The position numbers were made by a program, and so were the translations under genes. The notes below the pieces were generated by a model that ran no database searches, had not been told where the DNA came from, and worked only from the letters and a program-made list of their open reading frames with translations. Positions 1 to 7,984 of a DNA stretch of 50,914 bases are shown here, piece by piece (the stretch's first letter is position 1; every line of letters starts with the position of its first letter). The stretch spans positions 1 to 50,914 of the forward strand of contig CALKEZ010000033.1 of NCBI GenBank assembly GCA_938084745.1, read 5' to 3'. Source of the DNA: an uncultured Gammaproteobacteria bacterium (lineage in GTDB: Bacteria; Pseudomonadota; Gammaproteobacteria; Eutrophobiales; Eutrophobiaceae).

Positions 1-609
1 ACTAACTGAACAACCCATTACAATTGCACTGATGTAATCCTGATATTTTTTAAGGAGTGATGTCGAACTGTAATTCACAAACTTTATATATAAGGCAATG
101 CTGGCTAATACGTGAGCAATGAGAATAGACAGAATAAAATAAAACGGGTCATATTTTAGTAGAGACGGCATCAGCATTGCTTCCATACCAATGAAATGCA
201 TAGCGCCGATACATGTGGCCAAAGACAAAGCGCAGATTTGATTTCGTCTCCAGTTGACATATGGCGCACTTAATAAGTGCAGAGCCACGGCGCTACCTAA
301 TATGGCCGGAACCACAGAGAGTATGGTGATGGGAATGGAGTAATTGATCGGCATGCCCATTGAAAACGCGAGCATACCTGTGAAGTGCATCGCCCAAATA
401 CCCAGCCCCATGGTTGTAGCGCCCAGACTTAACCACAGGTATCGCATTTTTAAGTTATTTACATTATTTATGCGATCAGCAACGGTAAGCGCAGTAAAAC
501 CAGCGACACAGGCGATTAATACGGACAATAAGACAACCGGAACCGAATAGGTCCCACTTAAGAGTTGACCATAATCAACGCCTGATTCTTCAAATCGCCA
601 AATTGCCAT
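1..609 (-). CDS. MHYT-domain integral membrane sensor, cut by the window edge
   Basis: This frame is open from an ATG at 609 down to base 1, giving 203 residues and no stop, so the gene continues outside the window. It begins MAIWRFEESG and has several hydrophobic segments. Two copies of the metal-binding MHYT signature are visible: AMHFTGM near residue 75 and AMHFIGME near residue 137. MHYT domains are predicted to bind copper or another metal in the membrane and to sense O2, CO or NO. They are usually joined to GGDEF/EAL or kinase domains, which would lie beyond the edge here. The family call rests on the motifs and the hydrophobic pattern. The output domain is unknown. Confidence 0.85.
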   Translation of the reverse strand, partial: MAIWRFEESGVDYGQLLSGTYSVPVVLLSVLIACVAGFTALTVADRINNVNNLKMRYLWLSLGATTMGLGIWAMHFTGMLAFSMGMPINYSIPITILSVVPAILGSAVALHLLSAPYVNWRRNQICALSLATCIGAMHFIGMEAMLMPSLLKYDPFYFILSILIAHVLASIALYIKFVNYSSTSLLKKYQDYISAIVMGCSVS

Positions 610-1128
610 TCTATTTTAAGCCACCCGCTTACCTCAAAACATGACTTCATCGGTAAAGTCATTCTTTTTCGTCAATAAATCTAAAGCTAATGCAGCAAGT
701 ATCAGACCACAATTGTTGTATTTACAGGTCGCATGACGAAAGTTCGCCCAATATAAGCTTTGTTCTGTATTACAAACCGCGTTCGCGGGTGTTTTTAACC
801 TCGATATAATGAGCTTCCAAAGGGCTGAAAGCCGCATTCTGTCTAGCCCCGATGTCTGAATGCATCGGTGCAAGGCTGGCTTGAAATCTATTCTGAGTAG
901 TAACAGGTCGATGCATTTCTTGCATGGCATCAGACAGGTTTTCGACTAACGCATTGAAGTGCATTTCACTGATAGCGTGCTCCGGCATGCGTGCGGTTCA
1001 TATTATCGCCAGAATAATGACAGCGGCCATCGGCATAAGTTATCGAATTGAAAGAAAACAACACGAAGCCGATTAATAGCGAAGGCTATTGGCTATTTTG
1101 TTATGCGCCAGTTCCATATAGGTTCTAG
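610..1128. other. Stretch without a supported gene
   Basis: Only short minus-strand frames (72 and 98 codons, overlapping each other) are open here, and neither shows a recognisable domain or a convincing ribosome binding site. A six-base-pair inverted repeat (AATAGC at 1075-1080, GCTATT at 1085-1090) lies just downstream of the EAL remnant on the minus strand, but no run of T follows it. Because the stretch sits between a deletion-scarred locus and the MHYT gene, it may be decayed coding sequence. That is inference. Confidence 0.4.
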
Positions 1129-1365
1129 TTAGTTTTTTAATACCTTGAAATCGGTTTTTACGATGTTTGCGTTTTCATTGTAGGTCTTAAACCATTCGTC
1201 AAACTCATCGATATGCAGTGGCTTGCTGATGAAATAACCCTGCAAATCATCACAGCCGAGTTTCTTTAATATGTCGTGACTATCCTGATTTTCAACACCT
1301 TCTGCAGTGACTCGTAAGCCCATATTATGACCAAGTTTAATCGTAGATTGTACGATAACAGTCTT
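1129..1365 (-). pseudogene. C-terminal remnant of an EAL-domain phosphodiesterase
   Basis: The frame encodes the last part of an EAL domain: VIVQSTIKLGHNMG, then LRVTAEGVEN, LGCDDLQGYFISKP and a short tail. These match the end of c-di-GMP phosphodiesterases (the TAEGVE and QGYxxxKP motifs). Everything before the IVQSTI helix is missing, including the EAL motif and the DDFG metal ligands, and an in-frame TGA sits at 1366-1368. The fragment therefore cannot be catalytic. It abuts the start of an unrelated gene on the same strand, so a deletion is the simplest cause. Confidence 0.8.
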
Positions 1366-1517
1366 TCATCCATATGCGTATTAGACTCGATGGATACAAC
1401 CGTGCCGCGTAGGAGATTACCCGCTTGATCTACCACCTTTACTTCGAACGCATACAACAGGTTTGAAGATATTATCAGTATGACTATGCAACATGCATTT
1501 AGGGAAGTTTTCATCAA
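1366..1517 (-). pseudogene. N-terminal remnant of a secreted protein resembling the 'methylamine utilization' (cupredoxin-like) family
   Basis: From ATG codons at 1517 and 1514 the frame gives a signal peptide (MMKTSLNACCIVILIISS...YAF) and then EVKVVDQAGNLLRGTVVSIES. That looks like the start of small periplasmic carboxypeptidase-regulatory or cupredoxin-like proteins often annotated 'methylamine utilization protein'. After about 50 residues the frame runs into the EAL remnant out of register and stops at 1266. The body of the protein, including any metal ligands, is absent. The family assignment is tentative because only the N-terminus remains. Confidence 0.5.
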
Positions 1518-1897
1518 ATTACATTTAATATGATTAATAGATCACTGGCGCACTCTAAATCCGGCACGATTCAGGCCAAAAACTTTTAATTTTATCCCTT
1601 ACATTATTTTATCGGACGCTTTCTGAAAACCTTTAACCTGCGGTCATTTCAGCTAATATACTTAAAGCTTAGCGGATTACTTTACTTAAATAAGGCATCG
1701 TGCAATTCGGATAGAGTAGCTATTGAGCAAAATAGAGCGTATTGTTATTTTCGCTATTGTTTCAAGTTTTGCCCATTAAATCGCGCCATACGGTCCTCTT
1801 GTAAAGAAAGCCCACCGATGACGAACCACACTCAATGAGAAAAGATTCAGCAACTCTGGATATCGATCTTGTTATTAGAATTTAGACGGAGAAAGTT
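1518..1897. other. Intergenic region upstream of the orphan hcp gene
   Basis: No open frame of interest was seen on either strand. The region is AT-rich and must hold the promoter for the Hcp gene. The only firm element is the ribosome binding site GGAGAAAG just before the ATG at 1898. Confidence 0.4.
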
Positions 1898-2416
1898 ATG
1901 GATCTACAAATGAGCATGAAAATAGACGGGGTTATGGGCGCATCTGCAAGTCCCCAGCATAAGGGCTGGTCAGAGGTACATTCCTGGAGTTGGGGTATGA
2001 GTAGTAATCGAAAAAATACTCAAATTACTGATCAAAATACAACAGCATTAAATGAGATATCCATAATCAAGCCTATCGGCATCGATAGTCCGGATATCCG
2101 TTTATTGTTTGCTCAGGGTGCCAATATAGCTAATGTTGAATTCAGTATTACGCCTGTCATGGGGAAACGAGAAGCGCAGAAGAAATACGTGCACATGAAG
2201 CTTGAGGGTGTTGTCATTAAATCGATAGTTTCAGGTGGGGGTATCGAAGATAACTTTTTTAAAGAACATATCTCCTTGCTTTTCGACAAGATTAGATTTG
2301 AATATAGTCAATCTGGACCACGAAATGAGACCGGCGTCAGTACTAATGTCGATTATGACTTTGGCTGGGACGTGCTCGAAAATAAACAGTGGGATAAAGA
2401 GCCTGCTGCAGAATAA
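1898..2416 (+). CDS. hcp: Orphan Hcp-family type VI secretion tube protein
   Basis: The product has 172 residues and the usual Hcp order: a start with MKIDGVMG, the GWSEVHSWSWG strand, a central ISIIKPIG segment, VHMKLEGVVIKS and a C-terminal DYDFGWDVLENK. Hcp forms stacked hexameric rings that make the inner tube of type VI secretion systems and carries effectors through its lumen. No other T6SS gene (sheath, VgrG, baseplate, ClpV) is in the window, so this is either an orphan hcp that serves a T6SS elsewhere or a relic. A strong ribosome binding site (GGAGAAAG) supports the start at 1898. Genes on both sides face the other way, so it is a single transcription unit. Confidence 0.85.
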   Translation: MDLQMSMKIDGVMGASASPQHKGWSEVHSWSWGMSSNRKNTQITDQNTTALNEISIIKPIGIDSPDIRLLFAQGANIANVEFSITPVMGKREAQKKYVHMKLEGVVIKSIVSGGGIEDNFFKEHISLLFDKIRFEYSQSGPRNETGVSTNVDYDFGWDVLENKQWDKEPAAE

Positions 2417-2451
2417 ATTAGCCGCATCCTGTCAGTTACTGAAGAGCATCT

Positions 2452-2469
2452 CGGGTCGCCCGTTTATTT
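2452..2469 (+). terminator. Possible terminator after hcp
   Basis: A short GC hairpin (CGGG, loop TCG, CCCG) is followed by TTTATTT, 36 bases after the hcp stop. It sits inside a wider inverted repeat, CCGCATC at 2422-2428 pairing with GATGCGG at 2470-2476. The core stem is only four base pairs, so the call is weak. It could also serve the convergent MlaC-like gene. Confidence 0.3.
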
Positions 2470-2492
2470 GATGCGGTGAGTATGATTCCGGG

Positions 2493-3098
2493 CTATCGTT
2501 TGCATTCGCTAAAGCTAAAGATAAAATCAGTAAGTCCCAGATTTTTTATTTCCTTCTTAAACATTTTTCGATAGTTTCTGATCAGACTCACTTCATCAAT
2601 AACCAGATCGACAACCTTCCAACTGTTCTCCGTCGGACGCATGCGATATTCTATAGTAGACGGTTTCACCTCAGGCCGCGATAAAGTCTGTATAACGGCA
2701 ACATAACCTTGCTCGCCTATGGGCTTTGCCGGCTGATAATCAATATCCTGATTCCGATAACCGAGAAGGACATCTGCGTAGCGCTCGACCAGTAAATTCT
2801 TAAAACCATGACTGAAACAATGATGAATATCGTCATTTAATATATCCCAGTTGTGTCCCATGGTTAGCGCAGACATGGTATTAAAATCCAGATGTGGAAT
2901 GACTAATTCACGCACGATCTCTTGTATATATTCCGGCTCAGCTTTCAGTCGGTCTCTATCAGTTTCAAGTTGGTTGATTATTTCCTGTGTAGTCTCATAG
3001 ACAATTTCATCAGCAGTCAGCCCGATCGCGATATTCAAATAAGAAGTTAAATATAAAAAGATAACAACCTTGAATGGCTTGAAACAGAAGTTATTCAT
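2493..3098 (-). CDS. MlaC/Ttg2D-like periplasmic phospholipid-binding protein, orphan
   Basis: The product has 201 residues with an N-terminal signal peptide or anchor (KVVIFLYLTSYLNIAIGL). It then has the MlaC pattern: an N-terminal helix (YETTQEIINQLE), VRELVIPHLDFNTMSALTMG, FKNLLVERYADVLL, and a tail ending in a WKVVDLVIDEVSLIRNYR segment typical of MlaC. MlaC carries phospholipids between the outer-membrane and inner-membrane Mla complexes. MlaA, B, D, E and F are not present here, so this is a stand-alone paralogue. A perfect Fnr-type site lies 64 bases upstream of its start, which suggests it is made under low oxygen. A link to NO or other toluene-tolerance-like stress is only inference. 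Confidence 0.78.
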   Translation of the reverse strand: MNNFCFKPFKVVIFLYLTSYLNIAIGLTADEIVYETTQEIINQLETDRDRLKAEPEYIQEIVRELVIPHLDFNTMSALTMGHNWDILNDDIHHCFSHGFKNLLVERYADVLLGYRNQDIDYQPAKPIGEQGYVAVIQTLSRPEVKPSTIEYRMRPTENSWKVVDLVIDEVSLIRNYRKMFKKEIKNLGLTDFIFSFSECKR

Positions 3099-3155
3099 AC
3101 CTGCAACTACTCCTAAAATGGTTATCTAATGATTAGTGATTACCTATATATTATA

Positions 3156-3169
3156 TTGATCTGGATCAA
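3156..3169 (-). promoter_or_regulatory. Fnr/Anr-type box upstream of the MlaC-like gene
   Basis: The sequence is TTGAT-CTGG-ATCAA, a perfect match to the Fnr consensus palindrome. Its centre (3162.5) would place a class II start near 3121 on the minus strand, with weak -10-like hexamers at 3123-3133. No comparable -10 is seen at the class II distance on the plus strand, so the MlaC-like gene is the more likely target. Confidence 0.65.
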
Positions 3170-3334
3170 TACAATATAAATCCTCAATTAACATTTCCCT
3201 AAGAAGAATAGTAGCGGGTTAAATTGCGTTAATCTAGCCCGGCCAGGCCGTCTATGAGACACTATCGCGATAGACCTGCTGCTAATTACGAACGCCTATT
3301 AATGAATACAACCAAATATAAATAATCAGCAGAT

Positions 3335-3820
3335 ATGTCCTTGGAAAAAATCAGTATCTTTGTCGATGTGCAAAATATTTACTACACCTGTCGTCAGGCA
3401 TATCAATCCAGCTTTGACTACAATAAGTTCTGGGCAGAAGTAACCCGTGGTCGTGTAGTTGTTAATGCGTTCGCTTATGCGACAGACCGTGGTGATGAAA
3501 AGCAAATGCAATTTCAAAATATTCTGCGTGGTATAGGCTTTACAGTGAAACTCAAACCCATGTTGATACGCCTTGACGGTACCGCAAAGGCCGACTGGGA
3601 TGTTGGTATTGCATTGGATATCTATGAGGAAGCCGAAAAATGCGACACCGTGATATTAGCGTCAGGGGATGGTGATTTCGATATTTTATTGCAGCGTATA
3701 AAAAATCGTTTTAATACAAAAACTGAAGTTTATGGTGTTACACAATTAACTTCGGATTTATTAATCAAGGAAGCTGATAGGTTTATCGCGATTGATGAAA
3801 AACTATTGCTCAGAAAATAA
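3335..3820 (+). CDS. NYN-domain (LabA/DUF88-like) protein, probable PIN-fold ribonuclease
   Basis: The product has 161 residues. The NYN fold is marked by ISIFVDVQNIYY at residues 4-15 (first catalytic Asp and the Asn), AYATDRGD near residue 48, KADWDVGIALD near residue 90 and ILASGDGDF near residue 109. Together these give the acidic residues that bind metal in PIN-like nucleases. NYN proteins are mostly RNA-processing enzymes with poorly known targets. The gene stands alone between a divergent MlaC-like gene and a convergent RRM gene. The start at 3335 has only a weak ribosome binding site. Substrate and role cannot be read from the sequence. Confidence 0.85.
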   Translation: MSLEKISIFVDVQNIYYTCRQAYQSSFDYNKFWAEVTRGRVVVNAFAYATDRGDEKQMQFQNILRGIGFTVKLKPMLIRLDGTAKADWDVGIALDIYEEAEKCDTVILASGDGDFDILLQRIKNRFNTKTEVYGVTQLTSDLLIKEADRFIAIDEKLLLRK

Positions 3821-3884
3821 ACCAGTATTGAACCGAAACAGGGAAATACTGATTCTTTAAAGCTTATACGGGATTCATTGAGTG

Positions 3885-3910
3885 GGTGATTCCAGAAATT
3901 AGGAATCACC
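3885..3910. terminator. Inverted repeat between convergent genes
   Basis: A perfect nine-base-pair repeat (GGTGATTCC at 3885-3893, GGAATCACC at 3902-3910, eight-base loop) lies between the ends of the NYN gene and the RRM gene. No T-tract follows on either strand. It may act as a bidirectional terminator or an mRNA 3' stabiliser. Confidence 0.35.
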
Positions 3911-3972
3911 GGGTGTGAGTATGATTAAGATATTCTATCTTGAATCAGATGTTTCGTTTCTAAGGTCGATGC

Positions 3973-4233
3973 CTAGCGACGGCCGCGTCCAGGTTTAATT
4001 ACTTCAAAGTTAACTTTCAACGGTTTACCGTTAAAATCCTTACCATTTAAACCGGCGATGGCAGCACGAGCCTCATGACCTTCCATTTCGATAAAGCCAA
4101 AACCTTTGCACTGACCTGAAAAAACATCAGTGACAAGTTTGAGTGAACGAACCTTGCCAAATTCAGAGAACAGGGTCTCAAGTTCTTGTTCTTTCGTGGT
4201 TGGAGCTAGATTGCCAATAAATAATTTTTTCAA
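3973..4233 (-). CDS. Small RNA-binding protein with one RRM domain
   Basis: The product has 86 residues and is almost wholly a single RNA recognition motif. RNP2 is KLFIGNLAP at residues 3-11 and RNP1 is KGFGFIEM at about residues 43-50, followed by a short basic tail (KPGRGRR). Bacterial proteins of this type (cyanobacterial Rbp-like) bind single-stranded RNA and are often cold-inducible. The frame starts with TTG at 4233, the only sensible start, preceded by AAAGGGAAAAG as ribosome binding site. It lies directly behind the cold-shock gene, separated by a terminator, so the two RNA chaperones may be partly co-expressed. Targets are unknown. Confidence 0.88.
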   Translation of the reverse strand: MKKLFIGNLAPTTKEQELETLFSEFGKVRSLKLVTDVFSGQCKGFGFIEMEGHEARAAIAGLNGKDFNGKPLKVNFEVIKPGRGRR

Positions 4234-4281
4234 TTCTTTTCCCTTTACAGAATATTTGAAGATCTAACCGTATATAAACTA

Positions 4282-4313
4282 AAAAAAGAAACCCGCCTAA
4301 ACGGGCTTCTTTA
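4282..4313 (-). terminator. Rho-independent terminator after the cold-shock gene
   Basis: On the minus strand a stem of about eleven base pairs (AAAGAAGCCCG with CGGGTTTCTTT) is followed by a run of T. It lies 27 bases after the cold-shock stop codon and upstream of the RRM start, so the RRM gene is read either by readthrough or from its own promoter. Confidence 0.85.
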
Positions 4314-4339
4314 ATATCGGTTGTCCGATTGGGTATTAC

Positions 4340-4543
4340 TTAAGCTGCGGCGACGTTAGTTGCCTGGAGGCCTTTTGGGCTGTCCTCGACATCATAAGTT
4401 ACCTTTTGACCTTCGTTCAGAGTTTTGAAGCCTGTGCCCTGAATAGCATTGAAATGTACGAATACATCTGCGCCGCCGTCATCCTGAGTGATAAAACCAA
4501 AACCTTTTGATTCGTTAAACCATTTTACTGTTCCTGTAGCCAT
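4340..4543 (-). CDS. CspA-family cold-shock protein
   Basis: The product has 67 residues when started at the ATG at 4543 ([20 protein letters not shown]). The longer frame from 4573 adds ten residues not found in the family, and the AGGTGAAAAGAGAC just before 4543 is a good ribosome binding site. RNP1 (KGFGFI) and RNP2 (VFVHF) are intact, then the usual [23 protein letters not shown] end. These proteins melt RNA structure and act as antiterminators or translation aids. The region in front of the start is AT-rich and free of genes, as expected for a long regulated 5' leader. Confidence 0.93.
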   Translation of the reverse strand: MATGTVKWFNESKGFGFITQDDGGADVFVHFNAIQGTGFKTLNEGQKVTYDVEDSPKGLQATNVAAA

Positions 4544-4936
4544 GTCTCTTTTCACCTGCAATAAATTAAACAAATTGTGTGTTGTACAGGTAATGAAACG
4601 GGGAATTCATGGAGAGTATCACGGATGGAAAAAACCAAAACTGCCAATAACACTATCTGTAGCTTCATGCATCATAGGAGAAACTCTTCGCTTTTGCCAG
4701 AAATATTAGCCATTTCAGGTTCATAGTTCACTTTGATCGGGTAAAAAGTGGTGCTTCAACAGAAATAAGCACTGGATCCTCATTATGGAATGGTATGTAA
4801 ACAAGAGTTTATATTCCTAAAAACAGACCAGATGCCCCATGATCGAGTTCCATTAGGGCAGCATGCTGGTTTCAAATGAGCGAAAACCTGAAGGATTTTT
4901 AGACTATTTTAATAAATTGTGCACTATAATAACCGA
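4544..4936. other. Gene-free spacer between the divergent cold-shock and copper-efflux units
   Basis: No convincing open frame is present. A six-base-pair hairpin (GTGCTT at 4751-4756, AAGCAC at 4767-4772) and a CAGCATGCTG palindrome near 4860 are visible. The leader of the cold-shock mRNA and the promoter of the efflux operon must lie here. No clear CueR- or CusR-type operator was recognised. Confidence 0.4.
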
Positions 4937-5353
4937 ATGTTAATGACACTTAAAAATAAGCAGAACAAAGTCGTGTTGACAATGCTCTCTATCTTTATAG
5001 GAAGCTGGTTACTGCTTTTGTGCCAGACTTGTCTGGCAATGCCTGCTGAAGTTGACCTGAATAACAAGGCTGACATCGAAACGTCTTGTCACCAATCCGA
5101 GGAAAACCTAACAGTAGAACAAGACAATGACCATTGTGTCGGTGTTTGTGACTGTGATGATCCAGTTGCATTAATGAAGAGCGAAAAAAATATCGGGCTG
5201 ATGGATAAAATCAAACTGTCTCCTGATTTATATGTTTTTACTCATATCCAAATACAATTACCGCTATCAACCCCTCGGCCATATCGGCTATTGAAAATAC
5301 CTGAAAAGGCTATTCAGCTCCCTTTTCAGACCTACAACATACTTCTTATTTAA
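4937..5353 (+). CDS. Small secreted Cys/His-containing protein heading the copper-efflux operon
   Basis: The product has about 138 residues. Possible starts are GTG 4919, ATG 4937 and ATG 4943, none with a strong ribosome binding site. A hydrophobic signal or anchor (MLSIFIGSWLLLLCQTCLA) is followed by a short Cys/His/Asp cluster: SCHQSEENL, then DHCVGVCDCDDP. The cluster could bind a soft metal. Small proteins of this layout (CopL-like and similar) often precede Cus/Cop operons. The gene lies 72 bases before the TolC-like gene and on the same strand, so co-transcription is likely. The family is not firmly recognised, and a role in copper binding or sensing is inference. Confidence 0.6.
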   Translation: MLMTLKNKQNKVVLTMLSIFIGSWLLLLCQTCLAMPAEVDLNNKADIETSCHQSEENLTVEQDNDHCVGVCDCDDPVALMKSEKNIGLMDKIKLSPDLYVFTHIQIQLPLSTPRPYRLLKIPEKAIQLPFQTYNILLI

Positions 5354-5425
5354 ACACACTAGTCTTTTGATCGTTGATTGGTCGCCAGATCAGTCGCCGT
5401 TATTTATTTCTATTAGAGGTGTGTT

Positions 5426-6685
5426 ATGTGTGTTTACAACAGATTGAAAATAATTGGACTCAGTCTATTCATTAGTCTTTCGGTTGATGCTGTCGCCAAT
5501 GAATTAACTATTACAGAAGCTGAAAATATTGCGTTAGATTCAGATTATATAATCAAACAGTTCAAGGCACGGGCAGAAAGCCTGAACGAACAAGCTATTG
5601 CTGAAGGACAATTACCCGATCCAAAAATCAAGCTTGGCATAATGAATATGCCGGTAAATAGTTTTGATCGGGATCAAGAGCCGATGACTCAATTGCAGTT
5701 TGGTCTTCAGCAGTCTTTTCCTCGTGGACAAACGCTGCATTATAAAAGTCTTCGGCTACTAAATATTGCAGAAGTTGATGAGGCGAAGGCGCTTGATCAG
5801 GAAAAACAAGTATTACGCTCCTTACGGAATAGCTATCTCGATGTCTATTTGAACGTCCAGATAGAGTTTATTCTTCAGCAAAATCGTGATTTGTTCACAC
5901 AATTGCTCGACATCACACAACGCCAATATGCCGTAGGTCGAGATAACCAGCATGATGTACTCCGGGCCCAACTTGAACTGGCACTCATAGATGACCGTAT
6001 CGCCGAGATCAGCGGTGCAAAGGAAATTGCATTAGCTGAACTGGCTAAATGGATAGGTAGTGATTCGCAAAGACCACTCCCGGAAAAATTTCCCGAGTTA
6101 ATGCCAATACCAAACGTAGAACAGTTACTCGCTGAATTACCAAATCACCCACTAATACAGGTCGAGGACGCACTTGTTAATGCCAGTGACAAAAACATCA
6201 AGATTGCGGAAGAGCAATATAAGCCTGGTTGGATGCTCGATTTTACTTATGGTGACCGAGCCGGGAACAATCTTGATGGCAGTAGCCGCGATGATTTTGC
6301 TTCAGCCATGCTCACAGTGGATGTGCCTATCTTTACAGACAAACGACAAGACAAACGTCTGGCTGCCAGCAAATTACAAAATATGGCATCTCAATATGCG
6401 CGCACTGATCGCCTGTTGGAGCTGAAAAGAGAAATAGAAAAGGAATATGCAAATTTGAATCTTTTAGGTGATCGCCTGAAACTTTATCAAACCAGAGCAA
6501 TTATCGATGCAGAACAAAATTCGGAATCGACACTACATGCTTATCAAAATGATTTAGCCGATTTTACGACATTGATGCGGGCAAGATTAATCGAGCTGAA
6601 TACACGAATCGACATGTTAAAAATTCGCACTAACCGCGCTAAATCGCAGGCTAATTTATTGTATTTTTCAGGGGAAATATTATGA
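5426..6685 (+). CDS. cusC: TolC-family outer-membrane channel of a copper/silver RND efflux pump
   Basis: The product has 419 residues with an N-terminal signal sequence (IIGLSLFISLSVDAVA) and the two-repeat helical layout of outer-membrane efflux proteins. Conserved family features include LTITEAENIAL, a PDPKIKLGIMNMP segment and long amphipathic helices. The channel carries substrate from the periplasmic adaptor to the outside. The start at 5426 has a good ribosome binding site (AGAGGTG). Its stop overlaps the start of the adaptor gene (ATGA), showing tight coupling. The gene name is by position and pump type. CzcC would be the alternative. Confidence 0.88.
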   Translation: MCVYNRLKIIGLSLFISLSVDAVANELTITEAENIALDSDYIIKQFKARAESLNEQAIAEGQLPDPKIKLGIMNMPVNSFDRDQEPMTQLQFGLQQSFPRGQTLHYKSLRLLNIAEVDEAKALDQEKQVLRSLRNSYLDVYLNVQIEFILQQNRDLFTQLLDITQRQYAVGRDNQHDVLRAQLELALIDDRIAEISGAKEIALAELAKWIGSDSQRPLPEKFPELMPIPNVEQLLAELPNHPLIQVEDALVNASDKNIKIAEEQYKPGWMLDFTYGDRAGNNLDGSSRDDFASAMLTVDVPIFTDKRQDKRLAASKLQNMASQYARTDRLLELKREIEKEYANLNLLGDRLKLYQTRAIIDAEQNSESTLHAYQNDLADFTTLMRARLIELNTRIDMLKIRTNRAKSQANLLYFSGEIL

Positions 6686-7983
6686 AAAGAATAAGTATGG
6701 CCCTGATTTTATTAATTCTCGGTCTTGCATCAGGGGTTCTGGTAGAGAGTAAGTTTGAGCTTGCAGATATCTTAAGACAGCCTGATTCAAGCATTAATAA
6801 CCAAGCGCTGCCACTTGATAAGCAAACTTCTCCAAATGAAAAGACAATCAAGTATTGGGTTGCGCCCATGAATCCAGCTTACCGTCGCAATGAGCCGGGT
6901 AAGTCGCCCATGGGTATGGATCTGATCCCGGTTTATGCCGATGATGAATCGGAAGAGGAAGAGGGTATAGTTAAAATAAGACCAGAAATCATTAATAATC
7001 TTGGTGTCCGTACGGCAAAAGTAGAACGAGGTTCGTTATGGAAAAAGATCGGCACTGTAGGATATATCGATTATGACGAGACCCGGATTCATCATGTCCA
7101 CACCAGAACCGAAGGCTGGATAGAGAAGCTGCAGATACGTGCCGAGGGTGAACAGGTCAAACGAGGCCAACTTCTGTTTGAGCTATATTCGCCACCCTTG
7201 GTCAACGCCCAGGAAGAATACTTACAAGCATTAGCCAGCGGCAATCGTCGCTTGACGGGTGCCTCTCAGCAACGACTTTCAGCACTCGGTGTATCTCAAT
7301 CACAGATTGATCGATTGGAAAAAGATAAAGAGATCACACAGAACATTCGATTTTATGCTCCTCAATCGGGTGTGCTAATAAATCTTGGTGTACGTGAGGG
7401 GATGTACATTAAACCGGAAACCCAAATTTTAAGCTTGGCTAACCTGGATAGTATCTGGTTACTGGCAGAGGTATTTGAACGTCAGGCAGACTGGGTTAAA
7501 AAAGGACAAACTGCTGAAGCGGTATTACCCTCAATGCCCGGGGTTATCTGGAAAGGGGTGGTTGATTATATCTACCCTGATTTAGATCCTGTTACCAGAA
7601 CATTACGGGTGCGACTTCGATTCGAAAACCCGGAAGAAAAATTAATGCCGAATATGTATGCGCACGTTACCGTTTATGCTGGAGAAAGAAAGGAAGCATT
7701 AAGTATTCCACGTGAAGCCTTGATACGAGATGCTAAACAGCAACGAGTTATTAAAGCGCTTGGCGATGGCCGATTTCAGGCACAGGAAGTTGTAGCAGGT
7801 ATTGAAAGCGGTGATAGGGTGGAAATTATTTCGGGATTATACGAAGGAGATAATGTTGTTACCTCTTCACAATTTTTGATTGATTCAGAATCTAATCTCA
7901 AAGCAAGTCTAAATCGAATGCAATCCGTTGAAGAACCTATGAGTGATCATTCAATGGAAAAAATGGATATGAGTGAGAAATAA
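6682..7983 (+). CDS. cusB: Periplasmic adaptor of a CusCBA-type heavy-metal RND pump, with heavy-metal-binding domain
   Basis: The product has 433 residues. A signal/anchor helix is followed at about residues 58-87 by a heavy-metal-binding domain (YWVAPMNPAYRR, then SPMGMDLIPVY) typical of Cu(I)/Ag(I) adaptors. The lipoyl-like and beta-barrel domains follow (GWIEKLQIRAEGEQVKRGQLLFELYSP, GVREGMYI, DLDPVTRTLRVRLRF). The tail is rich in Met and His (MSDHSMEKMDMSEK), which may also bind copper. CusB links the inner-membrane pump to the outer channel and hands over the metal. The gene overlaps cusC by four bases and is followed after one base by cusA. Confidence 0.92.
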   Translation: MKRISMALILLILGLASGVLVESKFELADILRQPDSSINNQALPLDKQTSPNEKTIKYWVAPMNPAYRRNEPGKSPMGMDLIPVYADDESEEEEGIVKIRPEIINNLGVRTAKVERGSLWKKIGTVGYIDYDETRIHHVHTRTEGWIEKLQIRAEGEQVKRGQLLFELYSPPLVNAQEEYLQALASGNRRLTGASQQRLSALGVSQSQIDRLEKDKEITQNIRFYAPQSGVLINLGVREGMYIKPETQILSLANLDSIWLLAEVFERQADWVKKGQTAEAVLPSMPGVIWKGVVDYIYPDLDPVTRTLRVRLRFENPEEKLMPNMYAHVTVYAGERKEALSIPREALIRDAKQQRVIKALGDGRFQAQEVVAGIESGDRVEIISGLYEGDNVVTSSQFLIDSESNLKASLNRMQSVEEPMSDHSMEKMDMSEK

Positions 7984-7984
7984 C

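Noticed and set aside
770..988. A 72-residue protein on the minus strand
   Set aside because: No domain, no good ribosome binding site, and an overlapping frame of equal quality. Not enough to call a gene.
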